NCBI RefSeq assembly: GCF_001636315.1
Contig: NZ_KV440949.1
Location: 3,900,973 to 3,964,972 of the forward strand
DNA: 64,000 nt
Reading direction: 5' to 3'
DNA from: Neobacillus mesonae
GTDB taxonomy: Bacteria; Bacillota; Bacilli; Bacillales; Cytobacillaceae
Each line of letters opens with the position of its first letter. The first letter of the stretch is position 1. Positions 52,728-62,668 of the stretch are shown here, piece by piece. Position numbers and translations under genes: made by a program. The notes below the pieces were generated by a model, which saw nothing but the letters and a program-made list of their open reading frames with translations, had not been told where the DNA came from and searched no databases.

Positions 52728-54278
52728 GTGAATATCGCAAAATTTGAAGAAAGCATGTACAAGCTTGTCGTGGAAACTTCTACAAAGCTTCCTAAGGACG
52801 TTCGTCGTGCTGTCAAAGCGGCAAAAGAACAAGAAAATGCCGGAACAAGGGCAGCGATGAGCCTTGCAACCATTACAAACAACATTGCCATGGCTGATGA
52901 GCAAGTTTCACCAATCTGCCAGGACACCGGTCTGCCAACTTTCAAAATAAAAACACCTGTTGGCGTCAACCAAATCGAATTGAAGGCAGCCATTAAAAAC
53001 GCGATTGTCCAGGCAACCAAAGACGGTAAATTACGTCCAAACGCTGTTGATTCACTAACAGGCAAAAACAGCGGCGACAACCTTGGCGACGGTCTGCCGG
53101 TTGTGAAATTTGAACAATGGGAAAAAGACTATATTGATGTTAAATTAATTTTAAAAGGCGGCGGATGTGAAAACAAAAATATCCAATACAGTCTGCCATG
53201 CGAATTAGAAGGTCTTGGCCGTGCAGGACGTGACCTTGACGGGATACGTAAATGTCTCATGCACTCCGTTTACCAGGCACAAGGACAAGGCTGCTCAGCC
53301 GGGTTTATTGGCGTCGGTATTGGGGGCGACCGTTCTTCCGGTTATGATTTAGCTAAAGAACAACTATTCCGTCCAGTTGAAGATGTGAATCCAAACGAAG
53401 ATCTTCGTAAGCTTGAAGAATACGTGATGGAAAATGCTAACAAATTAGGTATCGGTACTATGGGCTTCGGCGGCGAAGCCACTTTACTTGGCTGTAAAAT
53501 TGGCGTTATGCACCGTATTCCTGCCAGCTTCTATGTGTCTGTTGCATACAACTGCTGGGCATTCCGCCGAATGGGTGTGAGCGTTCACCCTGAAACTGGT
53601 GATATCATCGAATGGGCATATCAAGATGGCGAGTTCATTGACTTTGCTGCTGCTAACGAAGCTGAAAAAGAAACTGCCGCTGCTCGTACAGAAGATGACG
53701 TGATTTCCCTGCAGTCACCAATCACTGAAGAGCAAATTCGCTCGTTAAAAGTCGGGGACGTCGTTGAGATCAACGGCCTAATGTATACTGGCCGCGACGC
53801 GATCCATAAATATTTAATGGACAACGACACACCAGTTGATTTGAACGGCCAAGTTATTTACCACTGCGGTCCAGTAATGCTGAAGGACGAAGACGGAAAG
53901 TGGCATGTGAAGGCTGCCGGCCCAACAACAAGTATTCGTGAGGAACCTTACCAAGGCGACATTATGAAGAAATTCGGCATCCGCGCTGTCATCGGTAAAG
54001 GCGGCATGGGTCCTAAAACATTAGCTGCTTTAGAAGAGCATGGCGGTGTGTATTTAAATGCAATCGGCGGCGCTGCGCAGTATTATGCTGACTGTATCAA
54101 ATCTGTCGAAGGCGTTGACTTAACTCAATTTGGTATTCCAGAAGCAATGTGGCACCTACGCGTTGAAGGCTTCCGCGCCGTTGTAACAATGGACTCTCAC
54201 GGAAACAGTCTGCACGCTGATGTCGACAAGTCTTCCTTGGAAAAATTAGCACAATTCAAAGAGCCGGTTTTTAAATAA
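52728..54278 (+). CDS. fumA: Class I fumarate hydratase
   Basis: A GTG start follows GGAAAGGGG. The product has 516 residues, with the alpha part (about 1-290) and beta part (about 330-510) fused, as in FumA. Candidate [4Fe-4S] ligands are Cys in SPICQDTGLP, QGCSAGFIG and LLGCKIG. It hydrates fumarate to malate in the TCA cycle. Class I enzymes are oxygen-sensitive, and B. subtilis relies on class II CitG, so this is an additional or alternative fumarase. Confidence 0.93.
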   Translation: MNIAKFEESMYKLVVETSTKLPKDVRRAVKAAKEQENAGTRAAMSLATITNNIAMADEQVSPICQDTGLPTFKIKTPVGVNQIELKAAIKNAIVQATKDGKLRPNAVDSLTGKNSGDNLGDGLPVVKFEQWEKDYIDVKLILKGGGCENKNIQYSLPCELEGLGRAGRDLDGIRKCLMHSVYQAQGQGCSAGFIGVGIGGDRSSGYDLAKEQLFRPVEDVNPNEDLRKLEEYVMENANKLGIGTMGFGGEATLLGCKIGVMHRIPASFYVSVAYNCWAFRRMGVSVHPETGDIIEWAYQDGEFIDFAAANEAEKETAAARTEDDVISLQSPITEEQIRSLKVGDVVEINGLMYTGRDAIHKYLMDNDTPVDLNGQVIYHCGPVMLKDEDGKWHVKAAGPTTSIREEPYQGDIMKKFGIRAVIGKGGMGPKTLAALEEHGGVYLNAIGGAAQYYADCIKSVEGVDLTQFGIPEAMWHLRVEGFRAVVTMDSHGNSLHADVDKSSLEKLAQFKEPVFK

Positions 54279-54291
54279 TATAGGTTAGTGG

Positions 54292-54328
54292 GATAGACTC
54301 GCTTTGCGGCGGGTCTATCTTTTTTTTG
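54292..54328 (+). terminator. Terminator after fumA
   Basis: GATAGACTCG/CGGGTCTATC stem with one G-T pair, followed by eight T. Confidence 0.9.
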
Positions 54329-54349
54329 TTTAAATTACCGAATTATTCC

Positions 54350-54745
54350 AACTTTTGTATGATTAGTACGTAATTATGTAGAATTGTACTTGGATTTTGT
54401 AAAAAAGATCATTGATTATGTAAGATTAATTGGTCAAATAAAGGGTGGATCCAAGATATTCCACATTTTGTAGAATTATAACGGGATTTTGTAAAATTAA
54501 ACTTAGATTATGTAAAAAAAATCCTTGATTCTGTAGGATTAATTGGTCAAATAAAGGGTGGATCCAAGATATTCCACACTTTGTAGAATTATGACAGGAT
54601 TTTGTAAAATTAAACTTATATTATGTAAAAAAATCCTTGATTCTGTAAGATTAATTGGTCATATTTAGGGGGAATCCAAAATAATCCATTTTTTGTAGAA
54701 TTACAACGGACTTTTGTAAAATCGAACCTAGATTATTGATAAAAT
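54350..54745. repeat. Phased 21-bp repeat array in 113-bp higher-order units
   Basis: TGTA cores lie at 54356, 54377, 54398, 54419, then 54469, 54490, 54511, 54532, then 54582, 54603, 54624, 54644, then 54694 and 54715. Spacing is 21 bases within groups of four and 50 between groups. Units read like ATTTTGTARAATTAANNTNG, and each group ends with TTGGTCAAATAAAGGGTGGA plus ATTCCA. The array has no coding potential. It fills most of the 670-base gap between fumA and the NERD pseudogene. Confidence 0.93.
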
Positions 54746-54948
54746 TAAAGTGGAATCCCAAAAAACGAATTATGTGAAATTAATATATAAACCTTTCCTG
54801 ATTCCAAAGTTTGTATTCAAAGAATAATCCAATTAGAAATCACTTGGTCAAAAGTGCCACAAAATAGTCATAATTACATTCATTTTTTTGTAGGAATAAC
54901 AGAATTTCTAAAGAAATTTAACAAGGTAAAAAAAAGGAGGAATTTACC

Positions 54949-55903
54949 TTGTTTGATAAAGTTATTGAAATTCCAAAGTTATTAGAGCAAGTTGAAGCGG
55001 TTGAAGGGAGGCTTTCAGAAAATCACTATGCGCTTCCTGAAATTAAATTTAAAATTAAAGCTTTAAAGTCAGGTTTTAATGGAGAAAAAACAATTTATTA
55101 TTATTTAAGTCAATTGCCAAAAGAGAAATTTTATATTTTCCATGATCTGCGATTACCATATGGAAATGGATTTTTTCAAATCGATGCTCTTCTTTTATCA
55201 CAAAAAATGAAGCTCATTCTTGAAGGGAAAAATCATTCAGGAACTTTACATTTTGACAGGAATCAGATGATACAAGAATATAATGGTAATCGTGAAATTT
55301 ATGAGAATCCTGTATCCCAAGCAAACCGGCATAAAATATTACTTGATTATTTTTTGAAGCAATATAAAATTCCACTTATTCCCGGTAGTTATTATGTGAT
55401 AATTTGTAAACCGTCTGCCGAAATTATTATTAGTTCCGGTTATACCGAAGCATACAGAAAAATACACAGAGCGGGGAATTTATTTGAAATTATTGAGGAA
55501 TCTGAGAAAAGATTCAATAGAAAGGTTGTAAATGAGGCAACAATAAAAAATATAAGCAAACTTTTAATAAAAAGCCACACTCCAAAAGAGTATGACGTTT
55601 TACCAATGTTCGGTATAAATAAGGGAGATATTTTACCCGGAGTTCAATGTCCAAGATGCTAGCGTCTTCCAATGACCTATCATCGAATGTGCTGGATTTG
55701 CCCTTATTGCCAATTTGTTTCAAGAGATGCACATTTTAAAGCAATTTAAAGACCATTTTCTAATTTTCAATACTCCAATAACCAATTCTGAAATCCGTAC
55801 ATTTCTCCAGCTTCCTAATACAAGAATAACTTCATATTTTTTATCATTAGTTCATTTACCACATTCCGGAGTGAGTAAAGGCCGCATCTACCTCAAACCC
55901 TAA
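54949..55903 (+). pseudogene. Broken NERD-domain protein with C-terminal zinc ribbon
   Basis: The intact 5' frame (54949-55662, 237 residues) encodes a nuclease-related NERD domain (FNGEKTIYYYL, HDLRLP, QIDALLL, LILEGKNHSG). It stops at an in-frame TAG right after CPRC. Reading on in the same frame gives RLPMTYHRMCWICPYC...SRDAHFKA, the rest of the expected zinc ribbon, so CAG to TAG is likely. A one-base shift near 55748 then moves the frame to FKDHFLIFNTPITNSEIR...KGRIYLKP, the usual family end, stopping at 55903. The RBS AAAGGAGG is still intact. Confidence 0.85.
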
Positions 55904-55973
55904 CCCACAATATACCAATTATGTTTTCCCTGATAAAACTAACACTATAAAAAACAACATAGGGGGAACATGG

Positions 55974-56741
55974 ATGAAAAAAATAATGATCTGTATCATG
56001 GGTATATTGCTCATGTTAGTTCCAAATGTTACATATGCTGCCTCAAATCATCCGATTCATTGGGGTTTTAAGAAGGCGGTTAATGAGGAACAGCCGGAAG
56101 CGGGGGCGCATTATGACCAGCTCCTTGCCAAGTATGGCGCGTTTTACAAAGGGGACCCCGGTACCAAAACTTTATATTTAACTTTTGACGCTGGCTATGA
56201 AAACGGCTTTATGCCAAAGATTCTTGAGGTATTAAAGAAGGAGAAGGTTCCGGCAACTTTTTTTGTCACGGGGCACTTTTTAGAGTCGCAGCCGGAGATA
56301 TCCAAGCAGATTGTTAAGGAAGGGCATATTATAGGCAACCATTCCTGGAGCCACCCGGACTTCACGACGATGAGTGAAGGAAAGATTCGTGAAGAGCTGG
56401 AAAAGGTCAAGGTTAAAACGAAGGAATTAACCGGGCAGAAGGAAATGAAATATTTGCGCCCGCCTCGGGGGATTTTTAGTGAAAGGACGATGCAAGTGGC
56501 AAAAGAAGCGGGATTCACGCATGTTTTCTGGTCGCTTGCCTTCGTTGATTGGAACATTAACCAGCAAAGAGGCTGGCAATACGCTTATGAAAACATTATA
56601 AGACAGATCCATCCCGGCTGTGTTCTGTTGCTGCATTCTGTTTCAAAAGATAATGCCGATGCACTGGAAAAAGCGATACAAGATTTAAAAAAGAAAGGTT
56701 ACGAATTCAAAAGCCTTGACCATTTAATGAAAAAGAAGTAA
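55974..56741 (+). CDS. pdaA: Peptidoglycan N-acetylmuramic acid deacetylase PdaA
   Basis: A 255-residue secreted protein. The signal peptide (1-22) is followed by a NodB-type deacetylase domain (about 65-250) with TFDAGYENG (catalytic Asp), the metal pair in HSWSHP, RPPRG and a final LLLHSV. PdaA makes muramic-delta-lactam in spore cortex, needed for germination. RBS AGGGGG. It lies in the same relative place as in B. subtilis (yfjS). Confidence 0.92.
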   Translation: MKKIMICIMGILLMLVPNVTYAASNHPIHWGFKKAVNEEQPEAGAHYDQLLAKYGAFYKGDPGTKTLYLTFDAGYENGFMPKILEVLKKEKVPATFFVTGHFLESQPEISKQIVKEGHIIGNHSWSHPDFTTMSEGKIREELEKVKVKTKELTGQKEMKYLRPPRGIFSERTMQVAKEAGFTHVFWSLAFVDWNINQQRGWQYAYENIIRQIHPGCVLLLHSVSKDNADALEKAIQDLKKKGYEFKSLDHLMKKK

Positions 56742-56769
56742 ACCGGATTTCAATTGAAGTCCGGTTTTT
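56740..56769 (+). terminator. Terminator after pdaA
   Basis: A near-perfect palindrome AAACCGGA-T-TTCAA/TTGAA-G-TCCGGTTT, followed by T. Confidence 0.9.
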
Positions 56770-56898
56770 CTCTGTAAAAAATTATTTTAAAAAATCTGTT
56801 TACAGTACCAAGAATAAAACTTAATATAATCCTTAGAATCATCGAAAATGTCCGAAAACAATTTTAAAATGCTGACTTTTTTTTGAGGAGTCATGGTA

Positions 56899-58140
56899 AT
56901 GTCGATTTATTATAAGGTAATATTATTTCAGGTTTTAATTATCCTCTTTCCAATGTTTGTCTATCATTTGTTTTTTTATGAAAGCGATCGGGAACGGAGA
57001 AAACCTCATTCGAAGCTTTCGATTATTTTAATCTTTATCTTAATTTTGTCTATGTCTTTTCCAGTTAAATTTGCTGAGGGGTACATATACGATTTTAGAA
57101 TAATTCCATTTATCATTTCATTTGTTTACGGTGGAACAATTCCTGGTTTAGTAACCGGGATTATTTTGCTGGTTTATCGCTTTATTATTAGCGGAGACGG
57201 GTTTTATGTTGTTCTGGTTAATTATTCAATTACTTGTATAGTGCTCATTTTGATGAAAAAGAAGCTGGAATCGTTTCAAAAAAAGAATAAGCTTCTTTTT
57301 ATCAGCATCGTTTTTTGGGCGAATACCTTTATCGTTATGCTAACTCTGTTTTCAAAGAACCAAAGCTCGCAAATTAGTTTCATGTTATTTTTTTATACGA
57401 TTACCTGGATTTGCATGATGATGGTAGTGTTCGTGATTGAAAACGTAAATCAGCAGATGGTCATTCGTGAAAAATTGCAAAGGGATGAAAAGTTAAATGT
57501 GGTTAGCCAATTGGCCGCTTCCGTTGCACACGAAGTAAGAAACCCCTTAACATCAGTCCGTGGCTTTCTGCAGCTGATTTCCGATGATAATAACTTGCAG
57601 GAAGCGCAGAGGTCTTATATAAAAATTGCTTTAAACGAACTGGATCATGCTCAGTCAATTATTAATGATTATTTGTCCTTGGCAAAACCCAATACAGAAG
57701 AAATGATCTCGATCAATATTTCAGAAGAGGTTATGAAAACCGTGGGACTCATGAAATCATATTCAAATATTCAAAATACAACAATCAAAACAGATATTCA
57801 AGATTCGCTCTACATAAAAGGTAACAAAGGGGAAATTAAGCAGGTTTTGGTCAATATTATCAAAAACGGAATTGAATCTATGGGCACAGGAGGAATTCTT
57901 GTGGTCCGCTCCTTCGAAAAAGAAGGGGTGATATTTATCAAAATCACGGACAGCGGCAAAGGGATGACGAAACAGCAGTTAAAAAATCTTGGCACCCCGT
58001 TCTATACAACAAAAGAAAAAGGCACCGGCGTCGGCCTCACCATATCATTCCAGTTAGTTCACGCCATGAAAGGCAAAATCACCGTCGAAAGCCAACCTGA
58101 AAAAGGCACAACCTTCACCATCCAATTCCCAAGCGCATAA
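56899..58140 (+). CDS. KinB-like sporulation sensor kinase
   Basis: ATG at 56899 lies eight bases after GAGGAG; the upstream ATG at 56893 is too close. The product has 413 residues: six N-terminal helices (5TM-LYT type, about 1-190), HisKA with the H-box VAHEVRNPLTSVRGFLQ (His about 215), and HATPase_c with KNGIESM, DSGKGM and GTGVGL. The architecture and length are those of KinB-type kinases that feed the Spo0A phosphorelay. No response regulator is adjacent, fitting an orphan phosphorelay kinase. The last 50 or so codons are strongly C-ending (about 30 of 35). Confidence 0.85.
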   Translation: MSIYYKVILFQVLIILFPMFVYHLFFYESDRERRKPHSKLSIILIFILILSMSFPVKFAEGYIYDFRIIPFIISFVYGGTIPGLVTGIILLVYRFIISGDGFYVVLVNYSITCIVLILMKKKLESFQKKNKLLFISIVFWANTFIVMLTLFSKNQSSQISFMLFFYTITWICMMMVVFVIENVNQQMVIREKLQRDEKLNVVSQLAASVAHEVRNPLTSVRGFLQLISDDNNLQEAQRSYIKIALNELDHAQSIINDYLSLAKPNTEEMISINISEEVMKTVGLMKSYSNIQNTTIKTDIQDSLYIKGNKGEIKQVLVNIIKNGIESMGTGGILVVRSFEKEGVIFIKITDSGKGMTKQQLKNLGTPFYTTKEKGTGVGLTISFQLVHAMKGKITVESQPEKGTTFTIQFPSA

Positions 58141-58167
58141 AACAGCACATGGGAATTGGATATTTTT
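58121..58167 (+). terminator. Terminator overlapping the kinase 3' end
   Basis: TCCAATTCCC (inside the last codons)/GGGAATTGGA stem, a 20-base loop and TATTTTTAT. Confidence 0.75.
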
Positions 58168-58190
58168 ATGGTTGTATTTTTTTGTAAATT

Positions 58191-58245
58191 GGTGCCTGAC
58201 ACCATTCGTGACACCATTCGTGGACATTTGTCCTCCTCTCGTGGA
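58191..58245. repeat. Half copy of the GGTGTCAGGCACC palindrome and related debris
   Basis: GGTGCCTGACACC is the 3' half of the palindrome. It is followed by two copies of GTGACACCATTC-like sequence and GTGGACATTTG/GTGGACACTTT fragments, which look like remnants of a second repeat family. Confidence 0.65.
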
Positions 58246-58369
58246 CACTTTTACTGGAAATTCGGTTTTTCTTTGTTTCGTGCTATAATACTGTGATAAT
58301 GTGTATAGAATGCCAATATCAGCCTTATAGAACAGGGCATTTGAATAATTTTGGAGTGAACCATATCAT

Positions 58370-59764
58370 ATGAAAACAGATCAATCAAAATCAATTAGAA
58401 TTGAACCGAAGCAGACGTTTCCATTAACCATTAAACGGCTTGGGATTAATGGAGAAGGTGTCGGCTATTTTAAAAAACAAGTCGTCTTTGTTCCAGGTGC
58501 TCTGCCAGGAGAAGAAGTGGTAGTTGAGGCAACAAAGATCCATCCTAAATACGCCGAGGCAAAGATTAAAAAGATCCGCATCAATTCACCGCATCGGGTC
58601 AAGCCGCTTTGCCCGGTATACGATCAATGCGGTGGATGCCAGCTGCAGCATTTGGCCTATGACCAGCAGCTAAAAGAGAAACGAGATATCGTCATTCAAG
58701 CACTTGAACGCCATACAAAGCTAAAACTTGAAAACCTCGATATCCGTGAAACAATCGGGATGGAGAACCCTTGGGGATACCGCAACAAAAGCAGCTTTCA
58801 AGTCGGTGAAAAAAATGGCAGGCTACTCGCAGGTCTATACGGTATGAATTCTCATCAGCTAATTAACATTGACCAATGCGCCGTCCAGCATTCACATACA
58901 AATGAAGCAACCGCTGTCGTCAAGCAAATTCTGGAGGAACTGCAAATTCCAATTTATAATGAGAAAAATCGGAAAGGTATTGTCCGGACCATCGTTACCC
59001 GCGTGGGTATGCAGACCGAGGAGCTTCAAGTTGTATTAATTACAGCGAAAAAAGAGCTGCCGAAAAAAGAAACCATCATTGAGGAAATCCAAAAGCGGCT
59101 GCCGAACGTGAAATCAATTGTTCAAAATATTAACGGTGAAAAAACATCGCTCATTTTTGGGGAAGAAACGGTGAACCTGGCTGGTGAAGATTTTATCCAA
59201 GAAACATTAGGTGATCTGCAGTTCGAGCTCTCAGCAAGAACCTTTTTCCAGTTGAATCCGGTTCAAACCTTAAAACTTTATAATGAAGTGAAAAAGGCAG
59301 CTGGGTTGACTGGTAAAGAAAAAGTTTTGGATGCCTATTGCGGAGTCGGCACGATTGGGTTATGGCTGGCAGATCAAGCAGCGGAAGTCCGCGGCATGGA
59401 TGTGATTTCAGAATCGATTGAAGACGCGAAGAAAAATGCGAAACACCACGGATTCACCAATACCAAATATGTACCGGGGAAAGCAGAGGAAGTACTCCCA
59501 AAATGGGTTAAAAAAGGCTGGAAGCCGGATGTCGTTGTAGTTGACCCGCCAAGAACAGGCCTTGACAGCCAGCTGCTACAAACAATATTGCAGGTAAAGC
59601 CTGAAAAATTAATTTATGTTTCTTGTAATCCTTCTACATTGGCGAAGGATATTCAAGTGTTAAGTAAGAATTATAAAGTCAAATATACTCAGCCTGTGGA
59701 TATGTTCCCTCATACGGCGCATGTAGAATGCGTGTCACAACTTACTTTAAAAGAAGGCAGTTAA
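58370..59764 (+). CDS. 23S rRNA (uracil-C5)-methyltransferase, RlmD/RlmCD-like (YfjO position)
   Basis: A 464-residue protein. The N-terminal TRAM domain (about 14-72) is followed by a [4Fe-4S] cysteine set ([13 protein letters not shown] plus a Cys in DQCAVQ), then a Rossmann SAM site ([13 protein letters not shown]), DPPRTG and the catalytic Cys in [12 protein letters not shown]. It methylates U at C5 in rRNA. Because it follows pdaA and a kinase, it probably corresponds to B. subtilis YfjO, a paralogue of RlmCD (YefA); the exact target base is not certain. Confidence 0.88.
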   Translation: MKTDQSKSIRIEPKQTFPLTIKRLGINGEGVGYFKKQVVFVPGALPGEEVVVEATKIHPKYAEAKIKKIRINSPHRVKPLCPVYDQCGGCQLQHLAYDQQLKEKRDIVIQALERHTKLKLENLDIRETIGMENPWGYRNKSSFQVGEKNGRLLAGLYGMNSHQLINIDQCAVQHSHTNEATAVVKQILEELQIPIYNEKNRKGIVRTIVTRVGMQTEELQVVLITAKKELPKKETIIEEIQKRLPNVKSIVQNINGEKTSLIFGEETVNLAGEDFIQETLGDLQFELSARTFFQLNPVQTLKLYNEVKKAAGLTGKEKVLDAYCGVGTIGLWLADQAAEVRGMDVISESIEDAKKNAKHHGFTNTKYVPGKAEEVLPKWVKKGWKPDVVVVDPPRTGLDSQLLQTILQVKPEKLIYVSCNPSTLAKDIQVLSKNYKVKYTQPVDMFPHTAHVECVSQLTLKEGS

Positions 59765-60135
59765 CCATTGGGTGCTGTCTTTTTTCGTGCAGATCAAATA
59801 TATTATTCTGATAACCTCCTCGAATGAAAAAATTAATATTAGGGTAAAAATGTCTCAAAAGGTTAAATTTACATTGATGAAGTCAAATATATTTTTTAAG
59901 GTGTAGTCTGATGATCTGCTGCAGTGGGTAAATATAAATGGAAACGGAAATCATCACAGATTAATTCAGAGCCATTATTAAAGATCAATGAAGATAATAA
60001 AGAGTACCTTGATATTTTTTAAACTTGATTTTGGTAATACAAAAAGGTTGAAAACATTGGAAAAATAAAGGAGTATGTAAGTAAATAAAATCCTAAAAAG
60101 TGACCTACCCACGATAAACAAGGAGAAATAATTCT
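59765..60135. other. Intergenic region before the ABC importer operon
   Basis: 371 bases. A weak hairpin with T-run (GGCAG/CTGTC, to about 59786) may terminate the methylase gene. The rest is AT-rich; TTGAAA near 60049 could be a -35. No gene or known RNA motif is seen. Confidence 0.45.
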
Positions 60136-61107
60136 ATGATTAAATTTGAAAATGTATCAAAAAGATACGCAGATGGCACAGCTGCTGTTGACTCATTACA
60201 ATTTGATATTCAGCAGGGTGAGTTTTTTGTCATTATCGGACCAAGCGGATGTGGAAAAACAACGACCCTGAAAATGATCAATCGGCTGATTCCACTATCA
60301 GATGGCACGATTTTCATTAATGGAAAAAAAATAAGCGAGTATGACATTCATGAGTTAAGATGGAATATTGGATATGTACTGCAACAGATTGCCTTGTTTC
60401 CTCATATGACGATAGAGGAAAATATTGCGATTGTTCCTGAAATGAAAAAATGGGAAAAGAATAAAATTAAAACGCGAATTCATGAACTTTTGGATATGGT
60501 TGGATTAGATCATGAAACGTACGCCCACAGAAAACCTAGCGAACTGTCTGGCGGTCAACAACAAAGAGTGGGGGTTATCCGGGCACTTGCGGCAGACCCT
60601 GAGATTATCTTAATGGACGAGCCGTTTAGTGCCTTAGATCCAATAAGCCGGGAAAAACTTCAAGATGATCTGTTAGATTTAAAGAAAAATCTCAAAAAGA
60701 CCACTGTTTTTGTCACTCATGATATGCAGGAAGCATTAAAGCTAGCAGATCGTATCTGCATCATGAAGGAAGGAAAAATTGTTCAAATCGGAACACCTCA
60801 TGAACTTGTTACAAACCCAGCCAATAATTTTGTAAAAGATTTTGTCGGGGCTAAAAACGGAAATTGGACCAGTGAGATTAAATTGGAAGATTTACTTGAA
60901 CCAGTAAAAGAAAATGAAATGGAGCAAACCTCTACAATTACAGCACCGGTGTCAACTCCGTTGAAAGAAATATTGGAGATTCTATACGAGCATGAACAAC
61001 TTACAATAGAAAAGGATGGTAAACTAATCGGCCATATTAATCGGAGGTCTGTAATGAAATATCTTTTTACTACTATTACGGAAGAAAGGGGTCTGACAAA
61101 TGAATGA
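60136..61107 (+). CDS. ABC importer ATPase (EgtV/OpuFA/OpuCA type)
   Basis: A 323-residue ATPase of the osmoprotectant (OTCN) group. Walker A is GPSGCGKTTT, then a Q-loop, signature LSGGQQQR, Walker B EIILMDEPF and the switch His in VFVTHD. A C-terminal extension (about 240-323) with a single CBS-like half domain may be regulatory. It overlaps the next gene by 8 bases. Its partner is a permease/binding-protein fusion, the layout of ergothioneine importer EgtUV and of compatible-solute importer OpuF. Confidence 0.9.
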   Translation: MIKFENVSKRYADGTAAVDSLQFDIQQGEFFVIIGPSGCGKTTTLKMINRLIPLSDGTIFINGKKISEYDIHELRWNIGYVLQQIALFPHMTIEENIAIVPEMKKWEKNKIKTRIHELLDMVGLDHETYAHRKPSELSGGQQQRVGVIRALAADPEIILMDEPFSALDPISREKLQDDLLDLKKNLKKTTVFVTHDMQEALKLADRICIMKEGKIVQIGTPHELVTNPANNFVKDFVGAKNGNWTSEIKLEDLLEPVKENEMEQTSTITAPVSTPLKEILEILYEHEQLTIEKDGKLIGHINRRSVMKYLFTTITEERGLTNE

Positions 61108-62614
61108 TTTTTTACATATATTTCTGGAGAGAAAAGCTGAATTATTAAGTGCATTATTAGATCATATCCAGATATCATTTATCGCCCTTTTCTTTGCAGT
61201 AATCATTGCTATTCCACTAGGAATTTATATTACAAGGCATAAAAAGGCGGCAGAAGGGATCATCGGGATATCATCTGTCATTCAAACCATTCCGTCTTTA
61301 GCTCTATTGGGTATACTAATTCCTTTATTCGGCATTGGAAGAGTGCCGGCCATCATCGCCTTAGTTGCCTATGCACTACTACCTATATTAAGAAATACAT
61401 ATACGGGGATTAAAGAAGTCGATCCTTCATTAATTGAAGCAGCTCGAGCAATGGGGATGAATTCAAGAAAAAGATTAATCAGAGTGGAAATACCGCTTGC
61501 AATGCCAGTCATCATGGCGGGAATTCGGACAGCAATGGTGTTAATCGTAGGAACAGCTACCCTTGCCGCATTGATTGGTGCTGGAGGGCTTGGAGATCTT
61601 ATTCTTCTAGGAATTGATAGAAATAATACAAATCTAATTTTACTTGGAGCAATACCAGCTGCTTTACTCGCAATCTTATTTGATTATTTACTTAAAAAAT
61701 TTGAACAACTATCATATAAGAAAACCTTTATATCACTTGGGACAATTGCATTACTGGCTTTCCTTGTTATCGTAACTCCGTTTTTGGGACATCAAGATCA
61801 AAAAATAGTTATTGCGGGAAAACTCGGCTCAGAACCGGAAATCTTAATTAATATGTATAAAATCCTAATCGAAGATGGAACAGATCTGCAGGTTGAATTG
61901 AAACCAGGTCTTGGCAAAACCTCATTTGTTTTTCATGCACTTAAATCGGGAAGCATTGATATTTATCCGGAGTTTACAGGTACATCCATTTCAGAGTTTT
62001 TAAAAGAAACTGCCAAAAGTACCGATCGTGAAGAAGTCTATCAGCAAGCTAAAGATGGTATGTTGGAAAGGTTTAATATGGTTATGCTGAAACCAATGCA
62101 GTATAACAATACCTATTCATTGGCAGCATCAAAAGAGCTAGCTGATCAATATAAGCTAGAGACCATTTCCGATTTAAAAGGAATTGAAGACAAGGTGAAA
62201 GCTGGGTTCACATTAGAATTTTCCGACCGGGAAGATGGTTATCGTGGGATTCAATCATTGTATAATATTCAATTTCCTAATCTTGTCACGATGGAACCCA
62301 AGCTGCGATATGCAGCTGTCGAATCAGGTGACATCAATTTAGTTGATGCCTATTCTACAGACAGTGAATTGAGACAATACGGATTAAAAGTTTTAGAAGA
62401 TGATAAACATTTATTTCCACCATACCAAGGTGCACCATTATTAAGAAAAGAAACGGTTGATCGCTATCCTGTAATAGCAAAGGCATTAAATAAATTAGCT
62501 GGAAAGATTACAGATGATGAAATGAGAGAAATGAATTATCAGGTGAACGTAGATGGAAAAAGCCCAAAAGAGGTTGCTGAGGAATATTTGAAAAAAGAGG
62601 GTTTATTACATTAA
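61100..62614 (+). CDS. Permease and substrate-binding protein fusion (EgtU/OpuF type)
   Basis: A 504-residue fusion. A permease with about six helices (1-225) has the EAARAMGM loop that docks the ATPase. An extracytoplasmic OpuAC-like binding domain (about 232-504) begins GKLGSEPEILINMYK. The stretch LEFSDREDGYRGIQSLY, the DAYSTDSEL motif and LFPPYQGAPLL are the conserved binding-domain motifs. They resemble those I recall for S. pneumoniae EgtU, so ergothioneine is a possible substrate; glycine betaine or related solutes are the alternative. Confidence 0.88.
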   Translation: MNDFLHIFLERKAELLSALLDHIQISFIALFFAVIIAIPLGIYITRHKKAAEGIIGISSVIQTIPSLALLGILIPLFGIGRVPAIIALVAYALLPILRNTYTGIKEVDPSLIEAARAMGMNSRKRLIRVEIPLAMPVIMAGIRTAMVLIVGTATLAALIGAGGLGDLILLGIDRNNTNLILLGAIPAALLAILFDYLLKKFEQLSYKKTFISLGTIALLAFLVIVTPFLGHQDQKIVIAGKLGSEPEILINMYKILIEDGTDLQVELKPGLGKTSFVFHALKSGSIDIYPEFTGTSISEFLKETAKSTDREEVYQQAKDGMLERFNMVMLKPMQYNNTYSLAASKELADQYKLETISDLKGIEDKVKAGFTLEFSDREDGYRGIQSLYNIQFPNLVTMEPKLRYAAVESGDINLVDAYSTDSELRQYGLKVLEDDKHLFPPYQGAPLLRKETVDRYPVIAKALNKLAGKITDDEMREMNYQVNVDGKSPKEVAEEYLKKEGLLH

Positions 62615-62668
62615 GGAATTTTTCCACAGGACGATTTTTGGATGATAAAGGTTATACAATTTTATAAT

